NCBI RefSeq assembly: GCF_028649395.1
Contig: NZ_JAQSUW010000017.1
Location: 583,719 to 647,718, forward strand
DNA length: 64,000 nt
Direction: 5' to 3'
Source of the DNA: Pseudomonas sp. Gutcm_11s
Lineage (GTDB): Bacteria > Pseudomonadota > Gammaproteobacteria > Pseudomonadales > Pseudomonadaceae
The position numbers and the translations under genes are program-made. A model generated the notes under the pieces. It made no database searches. It was not told the origin of the DNA and worked only from the letters and a program-made list of their open reading frames with translations. Of the stretch, positions 53,106 through 62,022 are shown in pieces (the first letter of the stretch is position 1; the number at the start of each line of letters is the position of its first letter).

Positions 53106-54353
53106 TTAATTGGTCGCGCAGATCTCGGCCAGCACGCCCAGGCGGCGCTTGGGCTCGGCGACATAGGGGTTCTTCTCGTCCCAGGCGTAGCCGGCGAGGA
53201 TCGAGGAGATCATGCGGCGGATCTCCGGCGTGGCCTTCTCGTAGAAGATCACGTCCTGGAAGGTGCCATCGTACCAACCCTGCACATACACGCGGAACGT
53301 ATCCACGCCGCGCTTGAGCGGGATGGCGAACTCGTTCTCCCAGTCCACCGCCTCGCCGCTGAGCTGGCGGTGCAGCAGCCCGGCGGCCATGCTCGCCGAG
53401 CGCATGGCGATGGTCACGCCGGAGCTGAACACCGGGTCGAGGAACTCGGCGGCGTTGCCCAGCAGGGCGAAGCCCGGGCCGTGCAGGCTCTTGACGTTGG
53501 CCGAGTAGCCGCCGATGGCGCGCGCCGGGGTGTCCCACACGGCGTTCTCCAGCACCCGGCTCAGCGACGGGGTCTCGGCAACGAACTGCTTGAGGCAGGC
53601 GTCGAGGTCCTTCGGGTAGCCCTCGTAGTGCTCGGCGGCGGAAACCACGCCCAGCGAGCAGCGGCCGTTGCTGAACGGGATGGTCCAGAACCACACGTCA
53701 CGCAGGGTCGGATGGGTGGTGATGAGGATCTTCTCGCGGTCGAAGCCGGAGGCCGGGTCGATGCGGTCCTCGATGTGGGTGAACACCGCCTGGCGGATCG
53801 GGAAGGACGACGGCGTGTCGAGGTCGAGCAGGCGCGGTAGCACACGGCCATAGCCGCTACCGTCGAGGACGAAGGCGCACTCGACTTCATATTCGTGGCC
53901 GTCGGCCAGGCGACGTACCGACAGGCGCGGGCAGTCACCGGCGAAGTCGGCGGCGTAGATCTCTTCCTCGTAGCGGATCTCCACGCCCTGCAACTCGGCC
54001 TGGTCGGCCAGCAGCTTGTCGAAGTCGGCGCGGATCACCTGGTAGGTCGAGCCCTTGCCTTCGGTGAATTTGTCGCGGAAGTCGAACTCGGTGTAGCGCT
54101 CGCCCCAGGCGAAGGCCGCACCGTGTTTGGTCTGGAAGCCGGCGGCGGTGACCGCCTCGAGCATGCCGGCCTCCTCGACGAAGTCGAGGCAGTGCGACAG
54201 CAGGCTCTCGCCGATGGAGAAGCGCGGGAAGCGCTGGCGCTCCAGCACCAGTACGTCGTGGCCCTGGCGCTTGAGGATGGCGGCGGCGATGGCACCGGAA
54301 GGGCCGGCGCCGATGACGACGATCTGACGTTGTTCGACTTCAGGAGACTTCAT
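53106..54353 (-). CDS. FAD-dependent oxidoreductase with halogenase-like motifs (APE cluster)
   Basis: A 415-residue flavoprotein of the tryptophan-halogenase/geranylgeranyl-reductase superfamily. FAD site GAGPSG (15-20), ERQRFPRFSIGESLL, Lys76 in FQTKHGAAFAWGE, WFWTIP (221-226), and FLDPVFSSGV (304-313). WxWxIP and the DPxFSSG segment recall FADH2-dependent halogenases; many relatives are hydroxylases or reductases, so the reaction is open. It overlaps the antiporter-like gene by 14 bases. Probably tailors the aryl head group. Confidence 0.88.
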   Translation of the reverse strand: MKSPEVEQRQIVVIGAGPSGAIAAAILKRQGHDVLVLERQRFPRFSIGESLLSHCLDFVEEAGMLEAVTAAGFQTKHGAAFAWGERYTEFDFRDKFTEGKGSTYQVIRADFDKLLADQAELQGVEIRYEEEIYAADFAGDCPRLSVRRLADGHEYEVECAFVLDGSGYGRVLPRLLDLDTPSSFPIRQAVFTHIEDRIDPASGFDREKILITTHPTLRDVWFWTIPFSNGRCSLGVVSAAEHYEGYPKDLDACLKQFVAETPSLSRVLENAVWDTPARAIGGYSANVKSLHGPGFALLGNAAEFLDPVFSSGVTIAMRSASMAAGLLHRQLSGEAVDWENEFAIPLKRGVDTFRVYVQGWYDGTFQDVIFYEKATPEIRRMISSILAGYAWDEKNPYVAEPKRRLGVLAEICATN

Positions 54354-55488
54354 AGCGGCTTCGTGCCTCGTTGTTGTGGACATGCCTGCCGAGCAGCGCC
54401 GGCAGCAGAGTGGAAAACAGGCTCATCAGCAGCAGGCCGAAGTAGATCAGCGAATCGATCAGCTGCAGCTGCAGGAGCAGATTGAGGAAGACGATTTCGG
54501 TGAGGCCGCGGATGTTCAGCAGCAGGCTCTCGCGCCACTTCACCCGCGCCGCGGCGCTCGGGTCGGCCCAGTGCAGACCGAGCCAGCTGCCGAGCACTTT
54601 GCTCAGTACCGGCAGCGCCAGCAGGATAGCGATGACCAGCCATGAGTAGTCTTGACCTATGCCATGGAAGTCCACGCGCAACACGCCGAAAGTCAGGATC
54701 AGCGGCACTGCCAGGCCGTTCATCAGCAGCTTCCAGGCGCGCTCCGGCAGCGGCAGCACGAATGGCTGCTTGAGCCAGCCCAGGCACAGCATGTAGGCGA
54801 TGCCGAAGACCAGCGCGTTGAGCTTGAGCTGCTGGAACAGCAGCATCAGGGCAAAGAACGGCAGGCTGTAGAACAACGGGTGGCGCAGCTTGAGCAGGCG
54901 CAGCAGCAGCGGCAGGGCGGCGGCCAGCAGCGGCCACAGCAGCGCGGCCGGGTGGCTGCTGCCCTGGGCCAGGCCGAACAGGCTCCAGCACAGGAAGTCC
55001 ATCAGGATCGCCGCATGCAGCAGGCGTTTGGTGTCCGCCGCCGGGTAGCCGATGCTCTGCAGGAACAGGTACAGCACCGGGATCGCGGTGATCGAGAACA
55101 GCAGGCCGATGCCCACCGAGCTGAGCCAGCTGCGCTCGCCGGGCAGCAGCCAGAGCGAGCAGGCCAGGCCGGCCAGCATCGGCACCAGGAAGCTGGGCAG
55201 GGCGATCTTCACGCAGGCCGGGCTGAGATCGAGGTCGATCACGTCGCTGAGGATGTAGCCCAGCAGCAGGGCGAAGCACAGGCCGTAGAGCATGCTCAGC
55301 CAGGTCGGCGCCAGCAGGTCCTGGGCGCTCAGCTGCCAGTGCGGCTCGACCCACAACAGCAGCAGGGTGGGAATGGCGATGGCCGCCACCAGCAACTGAC
55401 CGACGATGGGGATCAGCCGGCGCCCGCCGATGATCGCCATCAGGGCGTAGATCGCCAGGGCCAAAAGCCAGAATCCGAGCACGGTCAC
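54340..55488 (-). CDS. CPA2 cation/proton antiporter-like membrane protein (APE cluster)
   Basis: A 382-residue protein with about 11-12 hydrophobic helices. It resembles the transmembrane domain of Na+/H+ exchangers: SITAIPVLYLFLQSIGYP, an intramembrane acidic site AAILMDFLCW where the family usually has Asn-Asp or Asp-Asp, and the C-terminal RGLTEIVFLNLLL. No TrkA-N or regulatory domain. The GTG start at 55488 has GGAGGT six bases upstream and a 4-base overlap (GTGA) with the MMPL gene stop. An unusual partner for an APE operon. Confidence 0.8.
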   Translation of the reverse strand: MTVLGFWLLALAIYALMAIIGGRRLIPIVGQLLVAAIAIPTLLLLWVEPHWQLSAQDLLAPTWLSMLYGLCFALLLGYILSDVIDLDLSPACVKIALPSFLVPMLAGLACSLWLLPGERSWLSSVGIGLLFSITAIPVLYLFLQSIGYPAADTKRLLHAAILMDFLCWSLFGLAQGSSHPAALLWPLLAAALPLLLRLLKLRHPLFYSLPFFALMLLFQQLKLNALVFGIAYMLCLGWLKQPFVLPLPERAWKLLMNGLAVPLILTFGVLRVDFHGIGQDYSWLVIAILLALPVLSKVLGSWLGLHWADPSAAARVKWRESLLLNIRGLTEIVFLNLLLQLQLIDSLIYFGLLLMSLFSTLLPALLGRHVHNNEARSRYEVS

Positions 55489-57812
55489 GCGAGTACCTCC
55501 TTGTGCGGCCGCGTGGCGGCCCAGGGCGAGAGCAGGAAACAGAACAGCAGGCCGAGGCTGATGGCCAGGCCGAAGTTGGCGATGGCCGGGGTCTGGCTGA
55601 TCAGCAGCAGACCGAACGACATCCACGCGGTGAGCGCCGAGAGCAGGGTGCCGAGCAGGCTCACCGCCGGCCCGCCGATGTTCTCGCGCATGAGGATCGC
55701 GTAGTCGACGCCGATGGCGGTGATCAGCAGCAGGCCGAACAGGCTGAACAGGGTCAGCGGCTGGCCCAGCCAGCCGAGGCAGGCCAGTGCCGCCAGGGCC
55801 GAGAGCAGGGGCAGGCAGATCACCCGTAGCGCGCCGCCGAGGCCGAAGGGCAGGCACAGCAGCAGAAAGATGGCGGCGCTGGAGATCAGCTTGAGCTCGG
55901 CGGCGCTGAGCTGGGTGGCAGCGAACAGGCCGTTCAGCTCACCCAGGCGGTCGATCAGCTGCACGCCTGGCAGCCCTTCGGCGGCCTGTTGCAGCAGGGC
56001 CGCATCGTTCAGGCCCTGCAGGCTGACGATGCCGGCGACTTCGTTCTCATGACGGCCCAGCCACAGCGGGCGCCAGGCTTCGCCCAGCGGTCCGGCCAGG
56101 GCTGCTGCCAGGTCGGGTTGCGGCGAATTCAGCAGCTCGTTCAGTTCTGCGCGCAGGGCCTCTTGCGGCAGGCCGAGGTCGAGCAACGGTTGCCAGTGTT
56201 GCGGCAGTTTGGCCAGTGCGGCGCGCAGCGGCGCCAGTTCGCTATCGGGCGCTGCCAGCTGGCTAAGGGCGCGGTAGCCGCGCAGATGACCGGCGGCGAT
56301 GGCGGCGTCCAGACGTGCACTGAGTTCGGCCTGACGTTGCAGCAGCTGTTGTTCGTCGGCGCCGCGTACCAGGAAGAACTGGCTGGTGGGCTGCTGGCCG
56401 GTCAGCTCGGCGATGCGCCGGGCCTCGCTCATCAGCCTCGGCTCCTGGCCCAGCCACTGGCGCAGGTCGTTCTGCGGCGCCAGCTGCCACAGGCCACCGG
56501 CGCAGAACGCCAGCAGGAGCGCTAGCCACGGCCAGCTGCCAGTGCGCGCCAGCAGGCGTTCGCGGCGTTGTACCAGGCGCTCTGCCGCGCCGCGCAGGCT
56601 GGCCGGCGGCGCCAGGCGCAGGTTGTTCAGCCAGGCCGGCAGCAGGCACACCGAGCACAGGTAGGCGCCGATCAGGCCGGCGGCGGAGAACAGGGCGATC
56701 TGGGTCAGCGCCGGGAAAGGCGTGAAGGCTAGCGCCACGTAGCCGGCCAGGTTGGTGCCCAGGCTCAGGCTCAGGCCCGGCAGGGTCTCGCGCAGGGCGG
56801 CCCAGCTCGACCACTGGCCGTCGCCCCAGCTCTTGCTCAGGTAGTGCTGCGGGTAGTCGGCGGCGACACCGACCAGGCTAGCGCCGAGCACCAGGGTCAG
56901 CGCGTTGATCTGGCCGAACACCAGCACGCAGGCGGTGCAGCCGGCCAGCAGCGCCACGCCCATCGGCAGCAGGCTGACCAAGATGCGCGGGCGGCGGAAG
57001 GCCAGCAGCAACAGCAGCAGGGTGCCTAGGGTGGCACCGCCGCCTATCAGGGCGATCTCGCGGGTGGCCTTGGCCTGGCCGGCTGCCGCGTGCAGGGCGC
57101 CGCCGGCCGCCAGCAGCTGGCCGCCTTCTGCACTGACGTGCTGGCGCAGCTCGGCGACGGCGGCGGCGATCTGCGGCGGCGCCTGCATATCGAAGGCATC
57201 GCCGCGGGTGCGCAGGCGCAGCAGCGCCCAGGTGGTACCGTCGTCCTGCAGCAGCAGGGCGCCGCTACCGAGGTCGGCCTGGATGCGGCTGCCGGGGTTG
57301 AGCGTCTGCTGGGCGCGCAGGCCGAGGCCTAGCCAGTCCTGCTCGGTGGGCAGCAGGCCGAAGCCGGCGAAGGTGTCGAACAGCTGCTGCGCGCGCTGCT
57401 CGATGAAACTGTCCGGCTGCTCGATCAGCAGCTGGCGGTCGGCCGGCGCCAGCAGGGCCAGGCGTTCGCCGCGCAGCTGCTGGCGGATGGCCTCGAGATC
57501 GGCCTGCAGGCTCCACTGCACCTTGTCGAAGCGTCCGCTGGCCTGCCACTGCTCGCCGGCCTGGCGCACCAGTTCGATGGCGCGCTCGCGCTGCGGTTGG
57601 CCGATAAGGATCAGCAGCTCGCGCGACAGCGGCTCCTGCATGCGCTGCTCGGCCTGCTGCACCAGCTCGTCGCCGGCACCTTTGGGCAGCAGGGCGAGCA
57701 TGCTGGCCTGCACCGGCGGACCGTCGCGCCACTGCCAGGCCGCCAGCGCCAGCAGGGCCAGGAGCAGGGCGCCGAACAGGCGCGGCAGCAGGCGTTGGGC
57801 GCTAATGGACAA
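55485..57812 (-). CDS. MMPL/RND-family exporter (APE cluster)
   Basis: A 775-residue inner-membrane RND-type exporter with 12 predicted helices and two large periplasmic domains (about residues 30-240 and 440-610). Signature segments GASLVGVAADYPQHYLSKSWG and LLITAIGVDYAILMREN mark the two halves. It probably extracts the aryl polyene lipid from the inner membrane for hand-over to the LolA-like protein encoded next to it. It overlaps the LolA-like gene by 11 bases and the antiporter-like gene by 4. Confidence 0.93.
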   Translation of the reverse strand: MSISAQRLLPRLFGALLLALLALAAWQWRDGPPVQASMLALLPKGAGDELVQQAEQRMQEPLSRELLILIGQPQRERAIELVRQAGEQWQASGRFDKVQWSLQADLEAIRQQLRGERLALLAPADRQLLIEQPDSFIEQRAQQLFDTFAGFGLLPTEQDWLGLGLRAQQTLNPGSRIQADLGSGALLLQDDGTTWALLRLRTRGDAFDMQAPPQIAAAVAELRQHVSAEGGQLLAAGGALHAAAGQAKATREIALIGGGATLGTLLLLLLAFRRPRILVSLLPMGVALLAGCTACVLVFGQINALTLVLGASLVGVAADYPQHYLSKSWGDGQWSSWAALRETLPGLSLSLGTNLAGYVALAFTPFPALTQIALFSAAGLIGAYLCSVCLLPAWLNNLRLAPPASLRGAAERLVQRRERLLARTGSWPWLALLLAFCAGGLWQLAPQNDLRQWLGQEPRLMSEARRIAELTGQQPTSQFFLVRGADEQQLLQRQAELSARLDAAIAAGHLRGYRALSQLAAPDSELAPLRAALAKLPQHWQPLLDLGLPQEALRAELNELLNSPQPDLAAALAGPLGEAWRPLWLGRHENEVAGIVSLQGLNDAALLQQAAEGLPGVQLIDRLGELNGLFAATQLSAAELKLISSAAIFLLLCLPFGLGGALRVICLPLLSALAALACLGWLGQPLTLFSLFGLLLITAIGVDYAILMRENIGGPAVSLLGTLLSALTAWMSFGLLLISQTPAIANFGLAISLGLLFCFLLSPWAATRPHKEVLA

Positions 57813-58410
57813 GGTCGCCGCGCTCCTGCTCGGTCAACGCGTCGCCAGCCTGGCTCTGCGGCATCTTCAGGACAGTGCGGTCGCCCTGGGTCTCGATCAG
57901 TTCGATGCGCTCGACCAGCGCGCCACCGTCGATGCGGATGGCGCTGAAGATCTGCTTGAGCAGCAGCGAGTGCGGCGTGAGTTCGAGCTGCCAGGCGTGC
58001 TGTTCGCCACTGAGCTTGAGGTCGAAGTCGCGCTCCAGGCCCGAACGGTCACCCTTGAGCACGGCGAGGAACAGGCGGCTCTGCTGGGCGGCCACATCCT
58101 GGCCTGGCTGCTGTTGCCAGCCTTCGGCGGTGCGGCGGGCGATGCCGGCATCGTCGATGCGGTAGTCCTGCTTCAGCGGCTTCTGCAGCAGCCAGAGCAG
58201 GCCGTGCTCGCGCGACAGGGTGAACTGACCCTGGCTGCTCAGCGGGGTGGGCAGCGCGCGCAGGTGCTTCTCCTGCACGAAGGGGCCACGCACCACCGTG
58301 GGCTTGGCCAGCTGGGCGCTGAGGTCGGCCAGGTCGAAGGCATGGGCCGCCGGCATCAGCGCCAGCAGCAACAGGCCCAGGCCCCCACGCAACAGCGGAC
58401 GCAATCTCAC
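57802..58410 (-). CDS. LolA-like outer-membrane lipoprotein carrier protein (APE cluster)
   Basis: A 202-residue periplasmic protein: signal peptide ending LMPAAHA, then a LolA-like fold (DLADLSAQLAKPTVVRGPFVQEKHL, SQGQFTLSREHGLLWLLQKP, AWQLELTPHSLLLKQIFSAIRIDGG). It probably shuttles the lipid-linked aryl polyene across the periplasm. It starts with GTG at 58410, overlapping the thioesterase stop by 4 bases (GTGA). Confidence 0.9.
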   Translation of the reverse strand: MRLRPLLRGGLGLLLLALMPAAHAFDLADLSAQLAKPTVVRGPFVQEKHLRALPTPLSSQGQFTLSREHGLLWLLQKPLKQDYRIDDAGIARRTAEGWQQQPGQDVAAQQSRLFLAVLKGDRSGLERDFDLKLSGEQHAWQLELTPHSLLLKQIFSAIRIDGGALVERIELIETQGDRTVLKMPQSQAGDALTEQERGDLVH

Positions 58411-58832
58411 CCGATGACCCTGGCGACGGCGTCGGTGAACACCTTGGGCGAGGCCAGCAGCATCTCCCGCGTGGCGATCTCCACCGCCACCTGCACGCTG
58501 CTGCCACGGGTCATGCGCTCGCCGGTCGCCACATCGGTGATCAGGTAGTTGATCTTCAGGCGGTTCTCCCACTCCACCAGGTCGGCGCGCACCTTGATGC
58601 GCTGGCCGAACTGGGCGCCACGGATATAACGCACCTGCATGTCGATGATCGGCCAGGCGTAGCCGGCGTCGCGCATCTGCCGGTAGTTGTGGCCGAGCTT
58701 GTCGAGCAGGGCGCAGCGCGCCTCCTCGAAGTATTTGACGTAGTGGCCGTGCCAGACCACTTCCATCATGTCGACGTCGAAGAACGGGACGAGAATCTCG
58801 ATCTCCGCCTGCAGCACGCCTTCCTTACGCAT
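58407..58832 (-). CDS. 4HBT-type acyl-CoA/ACP thioesterase (APE cluster)
   Basis: A 141-residue single-hotdog thioesterase. The active-site stretch is VPFFDVDMMEVVWHGHYVKYFEEAR with the catalytic Asp at about residue 19-21, followed by VRYIRGAQFGQRIKVRADLVEW. It corresponds to ApeK in described clusters, which may release or edit acyl intermediates. It overlaps the ammonia-lyase gene by 8 bases. Confidence 0.9.
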   Translation of the reverse strand: MRKEGVLQAEIEILVPFFDVDMMEVVWHGHYVKYFEEARCALLDKLGHNYRQMRDAGYAWPIIDMQVRYIRGAQFGQRIKVRADLVEWENRLKINYLITDVATGERMTRGSSVQVAVEIATREMLLASPKVFTDAVARVIG

Positions 58833-60366
58833 ACAGCCCCCAGTGGCGCGTGCGGATGCGCACCAGGCACAGGCGCAGCTCGCCTTCCAGGGCGCGGTCT
58901 TCGATCACCGGCGGGAAGTCGACGGCGAGCTGTTCGCGCATGGCGGCCAGCGGTGCGGGGATGTCGCTCTTGCCGGCGCGCTCGCGCAGCCACACGCCCT
59001 GGTTGGCGGCCAGCAGGGTGGCGGCGGCGACCTGCTCGGTCAGCTCCAGGCTGCGCAGGGCGTCGCGCGCGGCGATGGTGCCCATGCTCACCTTGTCCTG
59101 GTTGTGGCACTCGGTGGAACGCGAGAACACGCTGGCCGGCATGGTGTTTTTCAGCGCTTCGGCGGTCCAGGCGCTGGTGCCGATCTGCACGGCCTTGAAG
59201 CCGTGGTTGATCATCGCGGTTTCCGCCGGGGCGCCGGACAGGTTGCTCGGCAGGCCGTGGTTGTAGCGGGTGTCGACCAGCAGGGCGAGCTGGCGGTCGA
59301 GCAGGTCGGCGACGTTGCCGACCAGGTTCTTCAGGCTGTCCATGGCGAAGGCGATGTGCCCGCCGTAGAAGTGGCCGCCGTGCAGGGTGCGCTCGGTCTC
59401 GGCGTCGAACAGCGGGTTGTCGTTGGCGCTGTTCAGTTCGATCTCGATGAACTGGCGCAGCAGGCCCAGGCTGTCGGCCAGCACGCCGAGCACGTGCGGT
59501 GCGCAGCGCAGCGAGTAGCGGTCCTGCAGGCGGTGCAGCGGCGGCAGCGGCTCGGCCACGGCCAGGTCTTCGCGCAGCCAGGCGGCGACCTGGGTCTGCC
59601 CCGGGTGTGGCTTGGCGGCGAACAGGCGCTCGTCGAAGTGTTCCGGGTTGCCTTCCAGCGCCACCACGTTGAGCGCGGTGATGCGCGTGGCCAGCTGCAG
59701 CAGGTAGTCGGCGCGCGAATAGGCCAGGCAGGCCAGGGCGGTCATCACCGCGGTGCCGTTCATCAGCGCCAGCGCTTCTTTCGGGCGCAGGGTCAGCGGC
59801 GTCCAGCCGAGTTCCTTGTGCACGTCGGCGGCGCTGCGGCGCTCGCCCTTGTACATCACCTCGCGCTCACCACTGAGGGTGGCGGCCACATAGGACAGCG
59901 GGGTCAGGTCGCCGCTGGCGCCGACCGAGCCTTCTTCCGGGATCAGCGGCAGCACGTCGTGTTCGAGGAAGGCCTGCAGGCGCTCCAGCAGCTCCACGCG
60001 CACCCCGGACACCCCGTGGCACAGCGACTGCAAACGGGCGGCCAGCACGGCGCGGGTGCTGGCCTCGTCGAGCAGCTTGCCCAGGCCGCAGCCGTGGAAG
60101 GTGAACAGGTGCTGGGGCAGCGCCTCGACCTGGTGCAGCGGCACGGCCACCACGCAGGAGTCGCCGTAGCCGGTGGTGACGCCGTAGATCACGCCTTCCT
60201 TGTCCAGCAGGGTGTCGAGGAAGCGCGCGCCCTTGGCGATCTTCTCGCGGTAGGCGGCATCGTTCTGCAACTGGGCACGGGCGCCGCGTTGGGACAGGGC
60301 GACCACTTGTTCAATGGTCAGCTGCTGTTCGCCGAAGGTCACGTGGTCAAGCGGGTAGGTCGTCAT
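58825..60366 (-). CDS. HAL/PAL/TAL family ammonia-lyase (APE cluster)
   Basis: A 513-residue aromatic amino-acid lyase with the self-forming MIO cofactor at Ala150-Ser151-Gly152 (SVGASGDLTP). Tyr61 in GVIYGVTTGYG is the general base. The substrate-selectivity pair, aligned by eye with LVHHL of tyrosine lyases, is Phe90-His91 (HLFTFHGCG), neither the His-Leu of Tyr, Phe-Leu of Phe nor Ser-His of His enzymes. It likely makes the aryl-acrylate starter of the polyene. It overlaps the acyltransferase end by 20 bases. Confidence 0.92.
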   Translation of the reverse strand: MTTYPLDHVTFGEQQLTIEQVVALSQRGARAQLQNDAAYREKIAKGARFLDTLLDKEGVIYGVTTGYGDSCVVAVPLHQVEALPQHLFTFHGCGLGKLLDEASTRAVLAARLQSLCHGVSGVRVELLERLQAFLEHDVLPLIPEEGSVGASGDLTPLSYVAATLSGEREVMYKGERRSAADVHKELGWTPLTLRPKEALALMNGTAVMTALACLAYSRADYLLQLATRITALNVVALEGNPEHFDERLFAAKPHPGQTQVAAWLREDLAVAEPLPPLHRLQDRYSLRCAPHVLGVLADSLGLLRQFIEIELNSANDNPLFDAETERTLHGGHFYGGHIAFAMDSLKNLVGNVADLLDRQLALLVDTRYNHGLPSNLSGAPAETAMINHGFKAVQIGTSAWTAEALKNTMPASVFSRSTECHNQDKVSMGTIAARDALRSLELTEQVAAATLLAANQGVWLRERAGKSDIPAPLAAMREQLAVDFPPVIEDRALEGELRLCLVRIRTRHWGLYA

Positions 60367-61291
60367 GCTCGTTCCAGAACGGGTAGAAGTTGAACCATTG
60401 CTGCGGAGCGTTCAGGCAGCGTTCGCCAAGACGCTCGGCATAGCGTTGTACCCAGCCGCGGATCACCTCTTCCCGCTCGCGGCGCGTCCACTGGATGCGC
60501 TCGGCGAAGGGTTCGAGGATCACCTGGTAGCGGCCGTCGATCTTCAGGCAGCTCATCAGGTTGACCGGGCATTGCAACAGTCCCGCCAGCAGCCACGGGC
60601 CCTGGGGGAAGGCGGCCGAGTGGCCGAGGAAATTCACGCTGACATTGCGCCCGCCGTGCAGCGGCACGCGGTCGCCGGCAATCGCCAGCCACTCGCCGCG
60701 CTCCAGACGCTCGGACAATTGCAGCATGATCGCCGCGTCCAGTTCGCTGACCTGGATCAGGCGCAGGTGGCTGGCGCCGGCCTCGCCGAGCAGGCGGTTG
60801 AACTGCTCGGCGTGCTTGGTGTGCACCAGCACGTTCATCTGCACCTTCTCGCCCAGCTCGGCCAGGGCGCGGCACACCTCGAGGTTGCCCAGGTGGGCGC
60901 CGACCAGCATCTGCCCGCGTGGCTCGCGGTGCAGCTGGCCGCGCAGGTCGTGGGGGTCGATCAGGGTGATCTGCTCTAGGCCGAGGCGGCCGTTCCACAC
61001 GTCGAGCTTGTCCAGCAGGGCATCGGCGAAGGCCATGAACTGGGCGAACACCGAGCCGAAGCGCGGAGCCAGCTCGCTGCGGCCGCTCCAGGCGGCCAGG
61101 TTGTGTTGGTACTGGCGGATGCTGCGTCGTGCCTGGCGGCCGAACAGGAAGAAGTACAGGACGATGGCGTACAGCAGCGGCGTCAGCGCGCGGCGGCCGA
61201 GCACGCGCACGGCGCCGGCGGTGAACTTCATCAGCAGGAAGTGGCCGCGCTCGCGCTGGCCGGCCCAGTGTTCGGCCTTCTGCCCGTTCAT
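60347..61291 (-). CDS. Lysophospholipid-type acyltransferase, HtrB/LpxL-like (APE cluster)
   Basis: A 314-residue membrane-associated acyltransferase. The catalytic H-x4-E motif is in VGAHLGNLEVCRAL; later conserved segment GDRVPLHGGRNVSVNFLGHSAAFPQGPWLLA. An N-terminal hydrophobic region (LTPLLYAIVLYFFLFG) anchors it. It likely esterifies the aryl polyene to a lipid or sugar. In E. coli ApeJ, glycosyltransferase and acyltransferase are fused; here they are separate genes with a 4-base overlap. Confidence 0.9.
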   Translation of the reverse strand: MNGQKAEHWAGQRERGHFLLMKFTAGAVRVLGRRALTPLLYAIVLYFFLFGRQARRSIRQYQHNLAAWSGRSELAPRFGSVFAQFMAFADALLDKLDVWNGRLGLEQITLIDPHDLRGQLHREPRGQMLVGAHLGNLEVCRALAELGEKVQMNVLVHTKHAEQFNRLLGEAGASHLRLIQVSELDAAIMLQLSERLERGEWLAIAGDRVPLHGGRNVSVNFLGHSAAFPQGPWLLAGLLQCPVNLMSCLKIDGRYQVILEPFAERIQWTRREREEVIRGWVQRYAERLGERCLNAPQQWFNFYPFWNEHDDLPA

Positions 61292-62022
61292 CCGCGCCAC
61301 CTGCACCAGAGGATCAGCGGCGCGCGCAGCAACATGCCGAAGAACAGCTTGGCGTGCATTTTGGAGATCAGCGCGTTGTCATGGAACAGGCGGAAGTGCG
61401 ACAGGCCGTCCAGCGGGTAATGCACCTTGGTCGGCAGCCACTGCATCGGCTGGTTGCGCCAGGCCAGGCGCACCAGGATCTCCGGGTCGAAGTCCATGCG
61501 CTTGCCCAGGTTGCAGGCCTCGATCAGCGCCACTGTGGCCGGTAGCGGGTAGACGCGGAAGCCGCACATGGCATCGCGGATCGACAGCGACAGGCTGTTG
61601 ATCCACACCCACACGTGGGTCAAGTAACGCGCATACAGGCGGCCCTTCGGCACGCTGGCGTCGTACTGCGGGTAGCCGCAGACCAGCGCCTGCGGATGCT
61701 CGCGGGAGGTGCCGAGGAAGGTGGCGATATCGGCCAGGTCGTGCTGGCCGTCGGCGTCCACCTGCAGGGCGTGGGAGAAGCCCAGGCGCTGCGCCTCGCG
61801 CAGGCCGGCCATGACCGCGCCGCCCTTGCCCTGGTTTACCGGCAGGCGCACCAGGTAAGTATTTTCTTGAGCTGCCAGTTCATTCATAACCGCCGCGCAG
61901 GCTGCGCTGGAGGCATCGTCGACCAGCACGCAGGGCAGGCCGGCTTCGTGCAGCGCGGTGACCACCACGGGCAGCGCGTGCTCGTGGTTGTACACCGGGA
62001 TCACTGCGCAGGGCTTATGCAC
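61288..62022 (-). CDS. Glycosyltransferase family 2 (APE cluster)
   Basis: A 244-residue GT-A fold enzyme. N-terminal CAVIPVYNHEHALPVVVTAL, VDDASSAAC, NQGKGGAVMAGL, and the metal-binding ALQVDADGQHD; later DAMCGFRVYP, typical of dolichol-phosphate-mannose-synthase-like enzymes. It ends with a basic hydrophobic segment (FFGMLLRAPLILWCRWRG). It probably adds or transfers a sugar during anchoring of the aryl polyene. It overlaps the ligase gene by 8 bases. Confidence 0.9.
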   Translation of the reverse strand: MHKPCAVIPVYNHEHALPVVVTALHEAGLPCVLVDDASSAACAAVMNELAAQENTYLVRLPVNQGKGGAVMAGLREAQRLGFSHALQVDADGQHDLADIATFLGTSREHPQALVCGYPQYDASVPKGRLYARYLTHVWVWINSLSLSIRDAMCGFRVYPLPATVALIEACNLGKRMDFDPEILVRLAWRNQPMQWLPTKVHYPLDGLSHFRLFHDNALISKMHAKLFFGMLLRAPLILWCRWRG

